From: an uncultured Collinsella sp.
Lineage (GTDB): Bacteria > Actinomycetota > Coriobacteriia > Coriobacteriales > Coriobacteriaceae
Length of the DNA: 24,772 bases
Assembly: GCA_958369225.1 (NCBI GenBank)
Contig: CATXID010000013.1
Coordinates: forward strand, 1-24,772
Reading direction: 5' to 3'
Shown here: positions 7,591-15,494 of the stretch, piece after piece
Layout of the letters: each line of letters opens with the position of its first letter
Position numbering within the stretch: the stretch's first letter is position 1
Program-made: the position numbers and the translations under genes
The notes under the pieces: generated by a model
What the model saw: the letters and a program-made list of their open reading frames with translations, nothing else
The model's database searches: none
What the model was told of the DNA's origin: nothing

Positions 7591-9387
7591 CTACAGCCGC
7601 TGGCACACCGCAGCCACATGTCGCCCGTCAAACCCGAAACCCCAGCGCATACGGCCCACACCGGGTCGCGGTACGCGAATCTTGTCGATGCCGTCGCGCT
7701 CTATGTCGAGCAGCGCCTGGACGGCCAGCAGTTCCAACCCCAGCGCATCCACGCCGGGGTCATACATCATGTTGATCGTTATCAGCGGGCGCTCGTCGAG
7801 CATGCCGATCGTGTCTGCCACGTCAAACACAGCGCTCGTAGGAAAAACCTGGATGTCCCAACGATCCGTGCCATACTTTCGCCTCGAGACGGGATTGGCA
7901 TAGCCCGGCAATCCAAAGCAGAGTCCCTGCAAGAGCAGGTGATATGGCAGCGGCGCATCTGGGTCGGTGGCACCGATTCCCGCATCTCCCAGGATGCGGT
8001 CTAACGCCCGCCTCACCGCATCCTCGTCCCCACGGCACAACCCGTCGCGAAACGTATCGATGTCACGAACGTCCTCGACAGCACACTCAAACCACTCAAT
8101 AATCACCAGACGCAAGGCCTGGCGAAGCTCGTTATTGGGCAGCCGCAGAGCACGGGGGCAACTGTCATGCTCCGGTTTCTCAGTCATATCTGTCGTCAGG
8201 AAACCGGACAGATACAGCGCCGTCCACAGGCCATCATCAGGCGAGGCCTCTGGCCCCGCAGCGCCCAAACAAAGCGGGACCTCAACGCATCCATGGGGCT
8301 CGAGCAAATCGAACAAGACCGAAAGGCGGTCGAGATTCCACCCGGCAACTACCCTACTTAGACAATCGGCATACCCATACAGGTCGACACGCACAGGCGC
8401 CGTGCAGCCTCGGTCCAGAAAACCGATCACACGCGCCGGACTCGAGCAATAGGCCCTGCCAAACCTATATCCCTCGAGCCATTCCCGCGCATCATCCAGG
8501 CATTCCTCGCGTCCAGCATGATTCAGCAGAGCCTCGACCTCGGCATCCGAAAAGCCGAACCAACGGTCGCACCACGTCGAAAGGGGCGTCGACAGACAAT
8601 ACGAGCAGCTGCGCGAAGAAAGCGCTGCCACAGCAGGACCGGGACGCTCCCCCATCAGACAAGCCAAGCGTAGCGAATTGCCCGCAGCGGCAAGGGCGTC
8701 AAACAGCACGCGATCGAGCAGCTCCGCCGGATCGGCGCCGGAAGCACCCCTCGCGCTCGCACTGGGCGACCACGCCGCGTCATACCCATCAACGAGCAAT
8801 ACAACCTGCTCATCGCAGGCCATCTCCAACAACTCAATGAGAACACCAAGCACCGAGTCAACCTCGGCCTCGCTCGCCACGCCACGCGCGACACGTTCGA
8901 TGTGACGCACCTTATCTCGAGCTAAATCCGGAGCCTCCAAGAGCGCCAACAGGCGAGCGCACTCGCCCGAAAGAGCATCGCGCACGACGTCGACAACAGC
9001 GGCGCCACGCCTCGCAGCACCAGAAAAGTCCAGCGATATCACCGGATAGCAAGCGTACTCGTTCCTATAGCGCCCGCCGTCCACATCCCAAATCTGAGCA
9101 TCGGCAAACGAGATCCAACCGGCGCGACCGACAACGGGACGCTCCAGAAAAGCCTTGAGCATCGACAAGTTCATGCTCTTGCCAAAACCCTCGGGTCGGC
9201 AGCACACCATAACGGACGCACCGCAATCCAGCATATCGGCAATAAACATGGTCTTGTCGACCAGCGTACAGCAACCAAGAGCCTCCGCATAGTCGTGCAT
9301 GCCGATGGGCAAAACCACATCGTCGGTACAGCCGATTAGACGTACGCCAAAGCCGGCAGCACAACCATTATTTGCCTGTTCAGACAC
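7591..9387 (-). CDS. AAA-ATPase-like / DUF1703 protein with degenerate motifs
   Basis: This protein of about 598 residues matches the AAA-ATPase-like plus PD-(D/E)XK architecture (PF09820/PF08011): LPIGMHDYAEAL at 26-37, LVDKTMFIADML at 42-53, P-loop region RPEGFGKSMNLSMLKAFL at 64-81, Walker-B-like VVLLVDGYD at 195-203, and a C-terminal domain ending near 598. Family members usually read RPRRFGKS, IDEYD and E-x-K at the nuclease site. Here they are RPEGFGKS, VDGYD and ITINMMYD, so the P-loop Lys/Ser remain while the Walker-B glutamate and nuclease lysine appear lost. It is cysteine-rich. The family occurs in many copies in gut anaerobes and its role is not established. The start is uncertain: GTG at 9387 or TTG at 9390 behind AGGGGG, with open frame to 9519; a TACAAT box lies at 9427-9422. 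Confidence 0.8.
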   Translation of the reverse strand: MSEQANNGCAAGFGVRLIGCTDDVVLPIGMHDYAEALGCCTLVDKTMFIADMLDCGASVMVCCRPEGFGKSMNLSMLKAFLERPVVGRAGWISFADAQIWDVDGGRYRNEYACYPVISLDFSGAARRGAAVVDVVRDALSGECARLLALLEAPDLARDKVRHIERVARGVASEAEVDSVLGVLIELLEMACDEQVVLLVDGYDAAWSPSASARGASGADPAELLDRVLFDALAAAGNSLRLACLMGERPGPAVAALSSRSCSYCLSTPLSTWCDRWFGFSDAEVEALLNHAGREECLDDAREWLEGYRFGRAYCSSPARVIGFLDRGCTAPVRVDLYGYADCLSRVVAGWNLDRLSVLFDLLEPHGCVEVPLCLGAAGPEASPDDGLWTALYLSGFLTTDMTEKPEHDSCPRALRLPNNELRQALRLVIIEWFECAVEDVRDIDTFRDGLCRGDEDAVRRALDRILGDAGIGATDPDAPLPYHLLLQGLCFGLPGYANPVSRRKYGTDRWDIQVFPTSAVFDVADTIGMLDERPLITINMMYDPGVDALGLELLAVQALLDIERDGIDKIRVPRPGVGRMRWGFGFDGRHVAAVCQRL

Positions 9388-9520
9388 CAAAACATTCCCC
9401 CTAAATCGCAGCACGATGCCAATTGTAATGACCGTCTCGCACGTACTGATTTCGATGCGCAAACATATCGGGCAACGGTAGCAACATGGGGTGTGAGGGG
9501 GTATAACTAATCGTTGCACA

Positions 9521-9554
9521 ACAAAACAGGGCCCGATGCATTCGCACCGGACCC
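9521..9554 (-). terminator. Rho-independent terminator after the surface-protein gene
   Basis: Arms 9529-9539 and 9544-9554 form an 11-bp stem (two G-U pairs) with a 4-nt loop. On the minus strand it is followed by TGTTTTGTTG. It lies 36 nt past the stop at 9590. Confidence 0.7.
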
Positions 9555-9589
9555 CGTCCCGATTCTATAGCTATCTGACAACCGAGAGG

Positions 9590-11248
9590 CTACTCCTCGG
9601 AAGCGTCCTCCCCTGCAGCCTTGTTCTGCTGATCGAGCTTATGCTTGCCACTCACAATAGACGTGGCACCCAGCGTGGCCAAGCTTGCGCTGGCAAGGCT
9701 CGCCATCACGATAAGGTCACCCGTCTTGGGCATGTTGCCGCCCGAGGACTTGGTCGTGGTAGTAGTCGTAGTCGTCGTGGTAGTCGTAGTAACGTTCTTG
9801 TTCTCGCTCTTATGAGCGTCGCCGTCGGACTGCTTTGCCCCCGTACCGGCAGAAGCGCCATCGGCGTTGGAGCCGGAGCCCTGGTCAGACGCTCCCTCAC
9901 CAGAAGTAGAACCGCCATTAATGCCCGCCATCAAAGACGACCCCAGCATGGAGCCAAGCTGCTCGCCGGTAGAAGGCTTGTTTTCCGTCGAGGAGTCGCC
10001 GGAATTGGAGCCCTCACTCGAACCGCCCTCGGAAGCATCGGAGCCAGAACCGTTAGAGGAATCAGAACCGTTAGAGGAGCCAACATCGGCAGAGGAATTG
10101 CCAGCGCCGTTGGAAGCACCCGCATCGGTAGAGCCAGAAGTCATGCCATCCGTAGCGCTGCCAGAGCCAGACGTCGACGAACCTCCAGAAGCATCGCCGG
10201 CCGCAGTGCCACCAGACGTTACCCCGCCGTTGCCGGCGTCATCACTGCCCGTATCGGTCGAGGGCGCATCCGTATCGCCGCTATCTCCCGCATCGCCATC
10301 GGTATCAGGCGTCGGCGCAGCGGGAGCGGCGGGCGCCATGCTCGGGCCGGGCGCCGGCGTGGGCTCAGGCTCCACGGGCGTTGCCGCGGCAGCCTCGTCC
10401 TCGGCAATGTAGACCAGGCAGTCCTTGAGCTCATTGCGGTAGCGATTCTTCCATCCCTCATGGTACTGAGGCTGACTCGAATACTTGCGCGCCACGTTAT
10501 CAACCACGCTGTTCGAAAGCGCCGTCACAAACTCGCGGTCGCTCATATCATTGGAAAGATTCGCCCAACGGAAAAAGTCCTGGCAGCCACCGGTGCCGCA
10601 CATATTGGTGATGCTCCACACCATGCCCTTGACGCAGTCAGCACGGCCGGAGATGTCAATGCCAAGAGCGCTCTTGAGCCATGCCTCGGTCACTGCATAG
10701 TACGAGTTGTACGCATACGCATCCTGCAGGGCTGAGAACTCAGTAGGGTCGGTGTTATAAGCGCCCAGGAAGGCCTCCTGCGCAACACGGCCCAGCTCAG
10801 TAAGCTGTCCGTTCGCATACATGGGGTTGCTCGCGTTAGGAATCTCGCTACCGCGGTCGATCGCAGCCTTAAGCATGCCATACTTGGCAGAATCGTAGTT
10901 GTAGACCTGCTTCATAAACGGAATGAGCGACCAACGACGGTCGAACTGGTAATAACCCAGCGCGTTGTAGCCGTCGCCATACGAAAATCTCTGGTTATAG
11001 TTGCCGTGGCTCTCATATTTGGTGAAGTACTTCATCTCGGCGGTCACGTTGACAAACGAGACGCCCTGAACCGACCTCAGCACGCCCGAGAAGGACTGCT
11101 GGGTGTAGAGGCCCTTATCGATATCGGTGGCATCCGAGGCAACGCCCGGCGTGGGCTCCTCGGCTATAGCGGTTGCGGGTGCGGCAACGGCGCCAAACGA
11201 AAGCGCCAGCGTCAGGCCCGCGACAATCGCGGAATGCTTGGGTTGCAT
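9590..11248 (-). CDS. Sortase-anchored surface protein with lysozyme-like N-terminal domain
   Basis: The protein has 552 residues: a signal peptide (1-30, ending near ATAIA), then a globular domain to about 290 containing KYESHGNYNQRFSYGDGYNALGYYQFD (split by position: E79 in YESHGNY, GDGYNALGYYQF at 91-102). That pattern resembles the lysozyme-like domain seen at the C-terminus of VgrG3-type proteins, with E79 as candidate catalytic glutamate. A Pro/Ala linker, about 170 residues rich in Gly, Ser, Asp and Thr, a run of 13 Thr (487-499), the sorting motif MPKTG (506-510), a hydrophobic segment and a charged tail follow. MPKTG departs from LPXTG only at position 1. It is probably a wall-attached peptidoglycan-active or adhesive protein. 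GGGAGG lies 4 nt before the ATG at 11248. The anchoring architecture is confident; enzyme activity is inferred. Confidence 0.85.
   Translation of the reverse strand: MQPKHSAIVAGLTLALSFGAVAAPATAIAEEPTPGVASDATDIDKGLYTQQSFSGVLRSVQGVSFVNVTAEMKYFTKYESHGNYNQRFSYGDGYNALGYYQFDRRWSLIPFMKQVYNYDSAKYGMLKAAIDRGSEIPNASNPMYANGQLTELGRVAQEAFLGAYNTDPTEFSALQDAYAYNSYYAVTEAWLKSALGIDISGRADCVKGMVWSITNMCGTGGCQDFFRWANLSNDMSDREFVTALSNSVVDNVARKYSSQPQYHEGWKNRYRNELKDCLVYIAEDEAAAATPVEPEPTPAPGPSMAPAAPAAPTPDTDGDAGDSGDTDAPSTDTGSDDAGNGGVTSGGTAAGDASGGSSTSGSGSATDGMTSGSTDAGASNGAGNSSADVGSSNGSDSSNGSGSDASEGGSSEGSNSGDSSTENKPSTGEQLGSMLGSSLMAGINGGSTSGEGASDQGSGSNADGASAGTGAKQSDGDAHKSENKNVTTTTTTTTTTTTTKSSGGNMPKTGDLIVMASLASASLATLGATSIVSGKHKLDQQNKAAGEDASEE
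9752..9790 (-). repeat. Triplet run encoding 13 consecutive threonines
   Basis: Thirteen ACN codons (mixed ACC, ACT and ACG) lie in a row before the sorting signal of the surface protein. Changes of whole triplets would alter linker length without shifting frame. Confidence 0.9.
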
Positions 11249-11300
11249 ACATCCTCCCTGCATTGGTGTGGTTAAAGTGCAGTTTGCAAAGATGGATTCA

Positions 11301-11328
11301 GTATTACAGCTCCCCGCTTGTTGCACAA
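11301..11328 (-). promoter_or_regulatory. Likely promoter of the surface-protein gene
   Basis: On the minus strand TTGTGC (11328-11323) and TAATAC (11306-11301) are 16 nt apart, about 50 nt before the ATG. The -35 lies inside a small inverted repeat, TTGTT-GTGC-AACAA. Confidence 0.4.
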
Positions 11329-11385
11329 CAACCCCTCGGTAAACGGCAACAACCCTCCGCGAAATCTTAAGGAATTGCGCTCGAA

Positions 11386-11817
11386 CTACAGTTTGATATC
11401 AAAGTTGATCTCGGGGACGGCGGCCAGATCGGCCAACGTCACGCCGTCGACGTACTTTTCGATCACGTCGTCCAGCCCGCGCCAGAACTTGACGGTCGAG
11501 CAAAGATCGCTGCGAGTGCAGCTGTTGTCGATGCCATCGCACGCCACCGGAGCCGTGCTGCCCTCAACGGCACGCAGGATGTCGCCGGCACGCACCTCGG
11601 CCGGGTCCTTGGCCATCATGTAGCCGCCGCCCTTGCCGCGCACGCTCTTAAGCAGGCCCGCCTTCATGAGCGGACGGACCAGCTGCTCCAGATACTTTTG
11701 CGAGATATGCTCGCGGTCGGCGACCTCGCGCAGGGCGATTTTGCCCTCGACGTCACCAAGCGCTGCGATATAGATCATCAGACGGAGGGCATAGCGGCCC
11801 TTAGAAGAAATGAGCAT
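11386..11817 (-). CDS. Rrf2-family Fe-S-sensing regulator of the suf operon (IscR-like)
   Basis: This 143-residue protein has the Rrf2 winged-helix core: MLISSKGRYALRLMIYIA at the N-terminus, the recognition-helix region HISQKYLEQLVRPLMKAGLL (37-56), and wing SVRGKGGGYMMAK (58-70). Cysteines C93, C100 and C106 (spacing C-x6-C-x5-C) match the iron-sulfur ligand cluster of IscR/SufR-type members, so it probably binds a cluster and senses iron-sulfur status. It is divergent from sufC with 180 bp between the starts, the usual arrangement for a repressor of its own gene and of suf. The frame continues upstream, but GGAAGG lies 6 nt before the ATG at 11817 and family members begin at ML(I/K)SSKGRYA. 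The family is confident; its target genes are inferred from position. Confidence 0.9.
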   Translation of the reverse strand: MLISSKGRYALRLMIYIAALGDVEGKIALREVADREHISQKYLEQLVRPLMKAGLLKSVRGKGGGYMMAKDPAEVRAGDILRAVEGSTAPVACDGIDNSCTRSDLCSTVKFWRGLDDVIEKYVDGVTLADLAAVPEINFDIKL

Positions 11818-11838
11818 ACCTGCCCTTCCATAACGCTG

Positions 11839-11867
11839 GGGACAAACATAACCGATGAATTTGTCCC
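11839..11867. promoter_or_regulatory. Inverted repeat upstream of the Rrf2 gene
   Basis: GGGACAAA (11839-11846) and TTTGTCCC (11860-11867) are perfect 8-bp arms separated by 13 nt, 22 nt upstream of the regulator's start codon. This is a candidate autoregulatory operator. The same GGGACA/TGTCCC half-site appears in the palindrome at 6474-6489, with different spacing. Confidence 0.45.
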
Positions 11868-11889
11868 ACAATCTGAAAAGTCGAGTGGA

Positions 11890-11933
11890 TTAGTCGGGTT
11901 TTCCCTTGACTAACGCCGAACCCATAGTAACTT
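11890..11933 (+). promoter_or_regulatory. suf promoter with overlapping operator candidate
   Basis: TTGACT (-35, 11906-11911) and TAACTT (-10, 11928-11933) are 16 nt apart. TTAGTC (11890-11895) and GACTAA (11908-11913) form a perfect 6-bp inverted repeat with a 12-nt spacer that overlaps the -35, where an Rrf2 repressor would block RNA polymerase. GACTAA/TTAGTC-type half-sites recall IscR type-1 sites, but half-site order and spacing differ. Assignment to the adjacent regulator is inferred. A direct repeat AGTACACC (11959 and 11971) lies in the leader. Confidence 0.5.
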
Positions 11934-11997
11934 TATTCCGAGAAGATTCCTAGGGTTTAGTACACCTATGAGTACACCATATACAGAGAGGGACAGC

Positions 11998-12798
11998 ATG
12001 AGCGCAAATCCGCTGCTTTCCATCGAAGGTCTGACAGCCTCCGTGGACGAGAAGACCATCCTCCACAACGTCAACCTCAACGTCGCCGCCGGCGAGACCC
12101 ACGTGCTGATGGGCCCAAACGGCGCCGGCAAGTCCACCCTCGGCCACCTGGTCATGGGCGACCCCGTCTACACCGTCAACGACGGCCGCATCGTCTTTGA
12201 CGGCCAGGACATCACCGAGCTCACCACCGACAAGCGCTCGCGCGCCGGCCTGTTTCTGAGCTTCCAGGCACCGGTGGAGATCCCCGGCGTGCCGCTGTCG
12301 AGCTTTTTGCGCGCCAGCATCGCCGGCCGCCCCGGCCTGGAGATGAAGGGCAAGGAGTTCCGCCGTCGCGTCAAAGAGCTCGCGGCCGAGCTCAACATGG
12401 ATACCGCCTACCTCAACCGCGAGCTGGGCGTGGGCTTCTCGGGCGGCGAGAAGAAGAAGGTCGAGATGCTCCAGCTTCTGCTGCTGCAGCCCAAGCTCGC
12501 CATCCTGGACGAAACCGACTCCGGCCTGGACGTCGACGCGCTTTCCACCGTCAGCCACGGCATGGACGCCTACCGCAAGAGCTGCGACGGCTCCATGCTC
12601 ATCATCACGCACAACACGCGTATCCTGGAGCACCTGGATGTCGACCGCGTCCACGTTATGGTCAAGGGCCACATCGTGCGCGAGGACGACGCCTCGCTGA
12701 TCCCCTGGATCGACAAGAACGGTTTTGAGACCTTCGAGCGCGAGGCCGCCGAGCAGCGCGCCCAGGTCGAGGCCGCCGCTGCCGAGCAGCAGGCGTAA
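11998..12798 (+). CDS. sufC: SufC, ATPase of the SufBCD iron-sulfur scaffold
   Basis: This 266-residue ABC-type ATPase has Walker A GPNGAGKS at 39-46, the SufC-specific signature FSGGEKKKVEMLQ near 144, and Walker B LAILDETDSGLDVDAL. Unlike transporter ATPases it works in the cytoplasm with SufB and SufD, driving conformational change during Fe-S cluster assembly. An in-frame ATG at 11968 exists, but ATG 11998 is preferred: GAGAGG lies 6 nt upstream and the protein then begins like its family. It is the first gene of sufCBDSU, 12 nt before sufB. The C-terminal tail is Ala/Glu/Gln-rich (AEQRAQVEAAAAEQQA), slightly longer than usual. Confidence 0.97.
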   Translation: MSANPLLSIEGLTASVDEKTILHNVNLNVAAGETHVLMGPNGAGKSTLGHLVMGDPVYTVNDGRIVFDGQDITELTTDKRSRAGLFLSFQAPVEIPGVPLSSFLRASIAGRPGLEMKGKEFRRRVKELAAELNMDTAYLNRELGVGFSGGEKKKVEMLQLLLLQPKLAILDETDSGLDVDALSTVSHGMDAYRKSCDGSMLIITHNTRILEHLDVDRVHVMVKGHIVREDDASLIPWIDKNGFETFEREAAEQRAQVEAAAAEQQA

Positions 12799-12810
12799 AG
12801 GGGCGACGCA

Positions 12811-14223
12811 ATGACCAAGAACCGCACCGAGGTCGCGGACATCGACCGCAGCCTCTACGACTTCACCTATGGCGAGGAGGGTTTCGAGCGCCTCGACGCC
12901 GGCATCACGCCCGACATCGTGCGCGAGATCAGCGCCAAGAAGGACGAGCCGCAGTGGATGCTCGACCTGCGCCTCAAGTCCCTCGAGATCTTCAACCGCT
13001 TCCCCGACCCGACGTGGGGTCCCTCCATCGAGGGCCTGGACATGGACAACATCGTCACCTACGTCAAACCCAACACCGACCAAAAGCACGACTGGGAGTC
13101 GGTGCCCGACGACATCAAGAACACCTTTGAGCGCCTGGGCATTCCCGAGGCCGAGCGCAGCTACCTGGCAGGCGTCGGCGCGCAGTACGACTCCGAGCTC
13201 GTCTACCACAACATGCAGGACACCGCGTCCAAGATGGGCATCGTCTACTCCGGCATCGAGGAGGCCCTGCACGATCCGCAATGGGAGCCGCTCATCCACG
13301 AGAAGTTTATGACGCTCATCCCGCCCACCGACCACAAGTTTGCGGCCCTGCACGGTGCCGTGTGGTCGGGTGGCTCGTTTGTCTACGTTCCCAAGGGCAC
13401 CAAACTCGATTTTCCGCTGCAGAGCTACTTCCGCCTCAACGCCAAGGGCGCCGGCCAGTTCGAGCACACGCTCATCATCGTCGAGGACGATGCCGACCTG
13501 CACTTCATTGAGGGCTGCTCCGCGCCCAAGTACAACGTGGCAAACCTCCACGCCGGTGCCGTTGAGCTCTTTGTGGGCAAGCGCGCGCACCTGCGCTACT
13601 CGACCATCGAAAACTGGTCTAAGAACATGTACAACCTCAACACCAAGCGTGCGCGCGTGGACGAGGACGGCGACATCGAGTGGATCAGCGGCTCCTTCGG
13701 CAGCCACGTGGGTTATCTCTACCCCATGAGCGTGCTCAACGGCCGCCGCGCTCGCTCGAGCTTTACCGGCATCACCTTTGCCGGCGCCGGTCAGAACCTC
13801 GACACCGGCTGCAAGGTCGTGCTTAACGCGCCCGAGACTTCGGCGACCGTCGAGACCAAGGGCATCTCCAAGAGCGGCGGCATCCAGACCTTCCGCAGCT
13901 CCATCGTGGCCACACCCAAGGCCGAGGGCTCCAAGGCAACCGTGAGCTGCCAGTCGCTCATGCTCGACGACCAGAGCCGGTCCGATACCATCCCCGCCAT
14001 GGACATCCGCGCCAAGAACGTCGACATCGGCCACGAGGCCACCATCGGCCGCATCGGCGACGACAAGGTGTTCTACTTGATGAGCCGCGGTATCTCGGAG
14101 GAAGAGGCCCGCACCATGATCGTCAACGGCTTTGCCAACCCGGTCTCCAAGGAGCTGCCGCTGGAGTATGCCGTCGAGATGAACAACCTGATCAAGCTCG
14201 AGATGGAAGGAGCGATCGGATAA
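12811..14223 (+). CDS. sufB: SufB, Fe-S cluster assembly scaffold subunit
   Basis: This 470-residue protein has the normal SufB length and contains the conserved PPTDHKFAALHGAVWSGG core, the right-handed beta-helix strands with VEDDADLHFIEGCSAP, NLNTKRARVDEDG, and the C-terminal block CQSLMLDDQSRSDTIP...DIGHEATIGRIGDD. The cysteine of CQSL and the His-Glu of GHEATI match residues implicated in nascent-cluster binding in the E. coli SufB-SufD interface. AAGGGG precedes the ATG. Its stop overlaps the sufD start by 1 nt (TAATG), so translation is coupled and stoichiometry with SufD is probably maintained. Recognition is from strong family conservation. Confidence 0.97.
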   Translation: MTKNRTEVADIDRSLYDFTYGEEGFERLDAGITPDIVREISAKKDEPQWMLDLRLKSLEIFNRFPDPTWGPSIEGLDMDNIVTYVKPNTDQKHDWESVPDDIKNTFERLGIPEAERSYLAGVGAQYDSELVYHNMQDTASKMGIVYSGIEEALHDPQWEPLIHEKFMTLIPPTDHKFAALHGAVWSGGSFVYVPKGTKLDFPLQSYFRLNAKGAGQFEHTLIIVEDDADLHFIEGCSAPKYNVANLHAGAVELFVGKRAHLRYSTIENWSKNMYNLNTKRARVDEDGDIEWISGSFGSHVGYLYPMSVLNGRRARSSFTGITFAGAGQNLDTGCKVVLNAPETSATVETKGISKSGGIQTFRSSIVATPKAEGSKATVSCQSLMLDDQSRSDTIPAMDIRAKNVDIGHEATIGRIGDDKVFYLMSRGISEEEARTMIVNGFANPVSKELPLEYAVEMNNLIKLEMEGAIG

Positions 14224-15494
14224 TGAAACAGACCACGAACACCGCTGCAACCACGCTCGAGCAGGTTAATGCGATGCCTGCCGCCACTTGGGGCTGGCTC
14301 AAGATGAATCAGACCAAGCTCGAGCTTTCCAACGAGCTTGTCACCGCTCCCGCCGAGGCCGTTGAGGTCGAGGGCCTGGACGAGCAGTTTGCCGGCTCGG
14401 TCGACGCCTTCGACACCGCCATGGAAGACATGGCCGAGCGCTTCCCCGAGCGCCGCGCCTCCGCCCCCGGCGACGCTACCGACCGTGCCCGCATCACGCC
14501 CGAGACCGAGCTCGACGTGCCCGCCACCTCCGTCTACCAGGCCGGTGCCATCAAGCTCGAGGAGGAACTCTCCCCTGCCGAGGCCTTCGAGACCGGCATG
14601 GGCGAGGCTGCCTACACCTACCTGTCCGACCACGGCACCAAGCGCATCATCATCGATGTGCCCGCCTACCAGCACGCCACGGTTACCGTGCGCGTAAGCG
14701 GCGTCGACGCGGCGGCTGCGATTGCCGCCATCGACGTCGTCGCCCGCCCGCAAGCAACGCTCGACCTGAAGATCGCCCTGGACTCCCCCGTTGCCGGCGA
14801 GGGCGTCGTGGGTTCCGCGCTGCGCGTGTGCGCCCACGAGTACGCCACCGTCAACGTGACCTGCACGCAGACGCTCGACGACAGCTGGATTGCGCTCGAC
14901 GACACCGGCCTGTTCCTGGACGAGGGTGCGCGCGTCAACGTACAGCACATCGTCCTGGGTGCCGGCGCCAGCGCCACCGGCCTTGCCGGCGACCTTCTGG
15001 GCGACACCGCCAAGGTGACGATCGATACCGATTACCTGGGCGCCCGCGAGCAGGTGCGCGACTTTAACTACGAGCTGCGCCACCGCGGCCGCAAGACCGA
15101 GTGCGAGATCGACGCCAACGGTGTGCTGACTGGCACGTCCAAGAAGGTCTACCGCGGCACCATCGACCTCGTGCACGGCTGCAAGGGCGCAACCGGCACC
15201 GAACGCGAGACGGTGCTCTTGGCCAACAAGGGCGTCGACAACAAGACCGTCCCCGTCATCCTGTGCGACGAGGACGACGTCGCCGGCAACCACGGCGCCA
15301 CCATCGGTCACGTACGCGACGAGCAGCTGTTCTATCTTGCCTGCCGCGGCCTTGACCAAAACGCCGCCGAGGACCTGTTCATCCGCGCCAAGCTGGAAGA
15401 CGCCGCGCTTTCCGCCACCGATGAGCGCACCCGCGCCGCCGTCGTCCGCCTGGGCAACAACCTGATCGATAACTTTGAAGAGGAGCTCGCATGA
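14223..15494 (+). CDS. sufD: SufD, partner subunit of the SufBCD scaffold
   Basis: This 423-residue protein is a SufB paralogue with a divergent N-terminal half. The C-terminal beta-helix holds the recognisable NHGATIGHVRDEQLFYLACRGL, including the His that in E. coli SufD faces the SufB cysteine, followed by the usual helical tail. SufD forms a heterodimer with SufB and binds one SufC protomer; it is linked to iron acquisition by the complex. It starts at the A of TAATG shared with the sufB stop and ends in a 4-bp ATGA overlap with sufS. N-terminal sequence conservation is low, as usual for SufD. Confidence 0.93.
   Translation: MKQTTNTAATTLEQVNAMPAATWGWLKMNQTKLELSNELVTAPAEAVEVEGLDEQFAGSVDAFDTAMEDMAERFPERRASAPGDATDRARITPETELDVPATSVYQAGAIKLEEELSPAEAFETGMGEAAYTYLSDHGTKRIIIDVPAYQHATVTVRVSGVDAAAAIAAIDVVARPQATLDLKIALDSPVAGEGVVGSALRVCAHEYATVNVTCTQTLDDSWIALDDTGLFLDEGARVNVQHIVLGAGASATGLAGDLLGDTAKVTIDTDYLGAREQVRDFNYELRHRGRKTECEIDANGVLTGTSKKVYRGTIDLVHGCKGATGTERETVLLANKGVDNKTVPVILCDEDDVAGNHGATIGHVRDEQLFYLACRGLDQNAAEDLFIRAKLEDAALSATDERTRAAVVRLGNNLIDNFEEELA

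Noticed and set aside
9752..9790. Threonine triplet run as a phase-variation switch
   Set aside because: The codons are mixed and repeat in units of three, so slippage would change length but not the reading frame.
9536..10735. Plus-strand open frame rich in Arg and Ser opposite the surface protein
   Set aside because: It mirrors the Gly/Ser/Asp linker codons of the sortase-anchored protein and has no recognisable domain.
11950..14250. Very long open frame antisense to sufC and sufB (over 700 codons)
   Set aside because: Mirror of a GC-rich coding strand with G/C third positions. Its product is an Ala/Val/Gly/Leu/Asp-biased low-complexity string with no family features, while sufC and sufB are unambiguous on the other strand.
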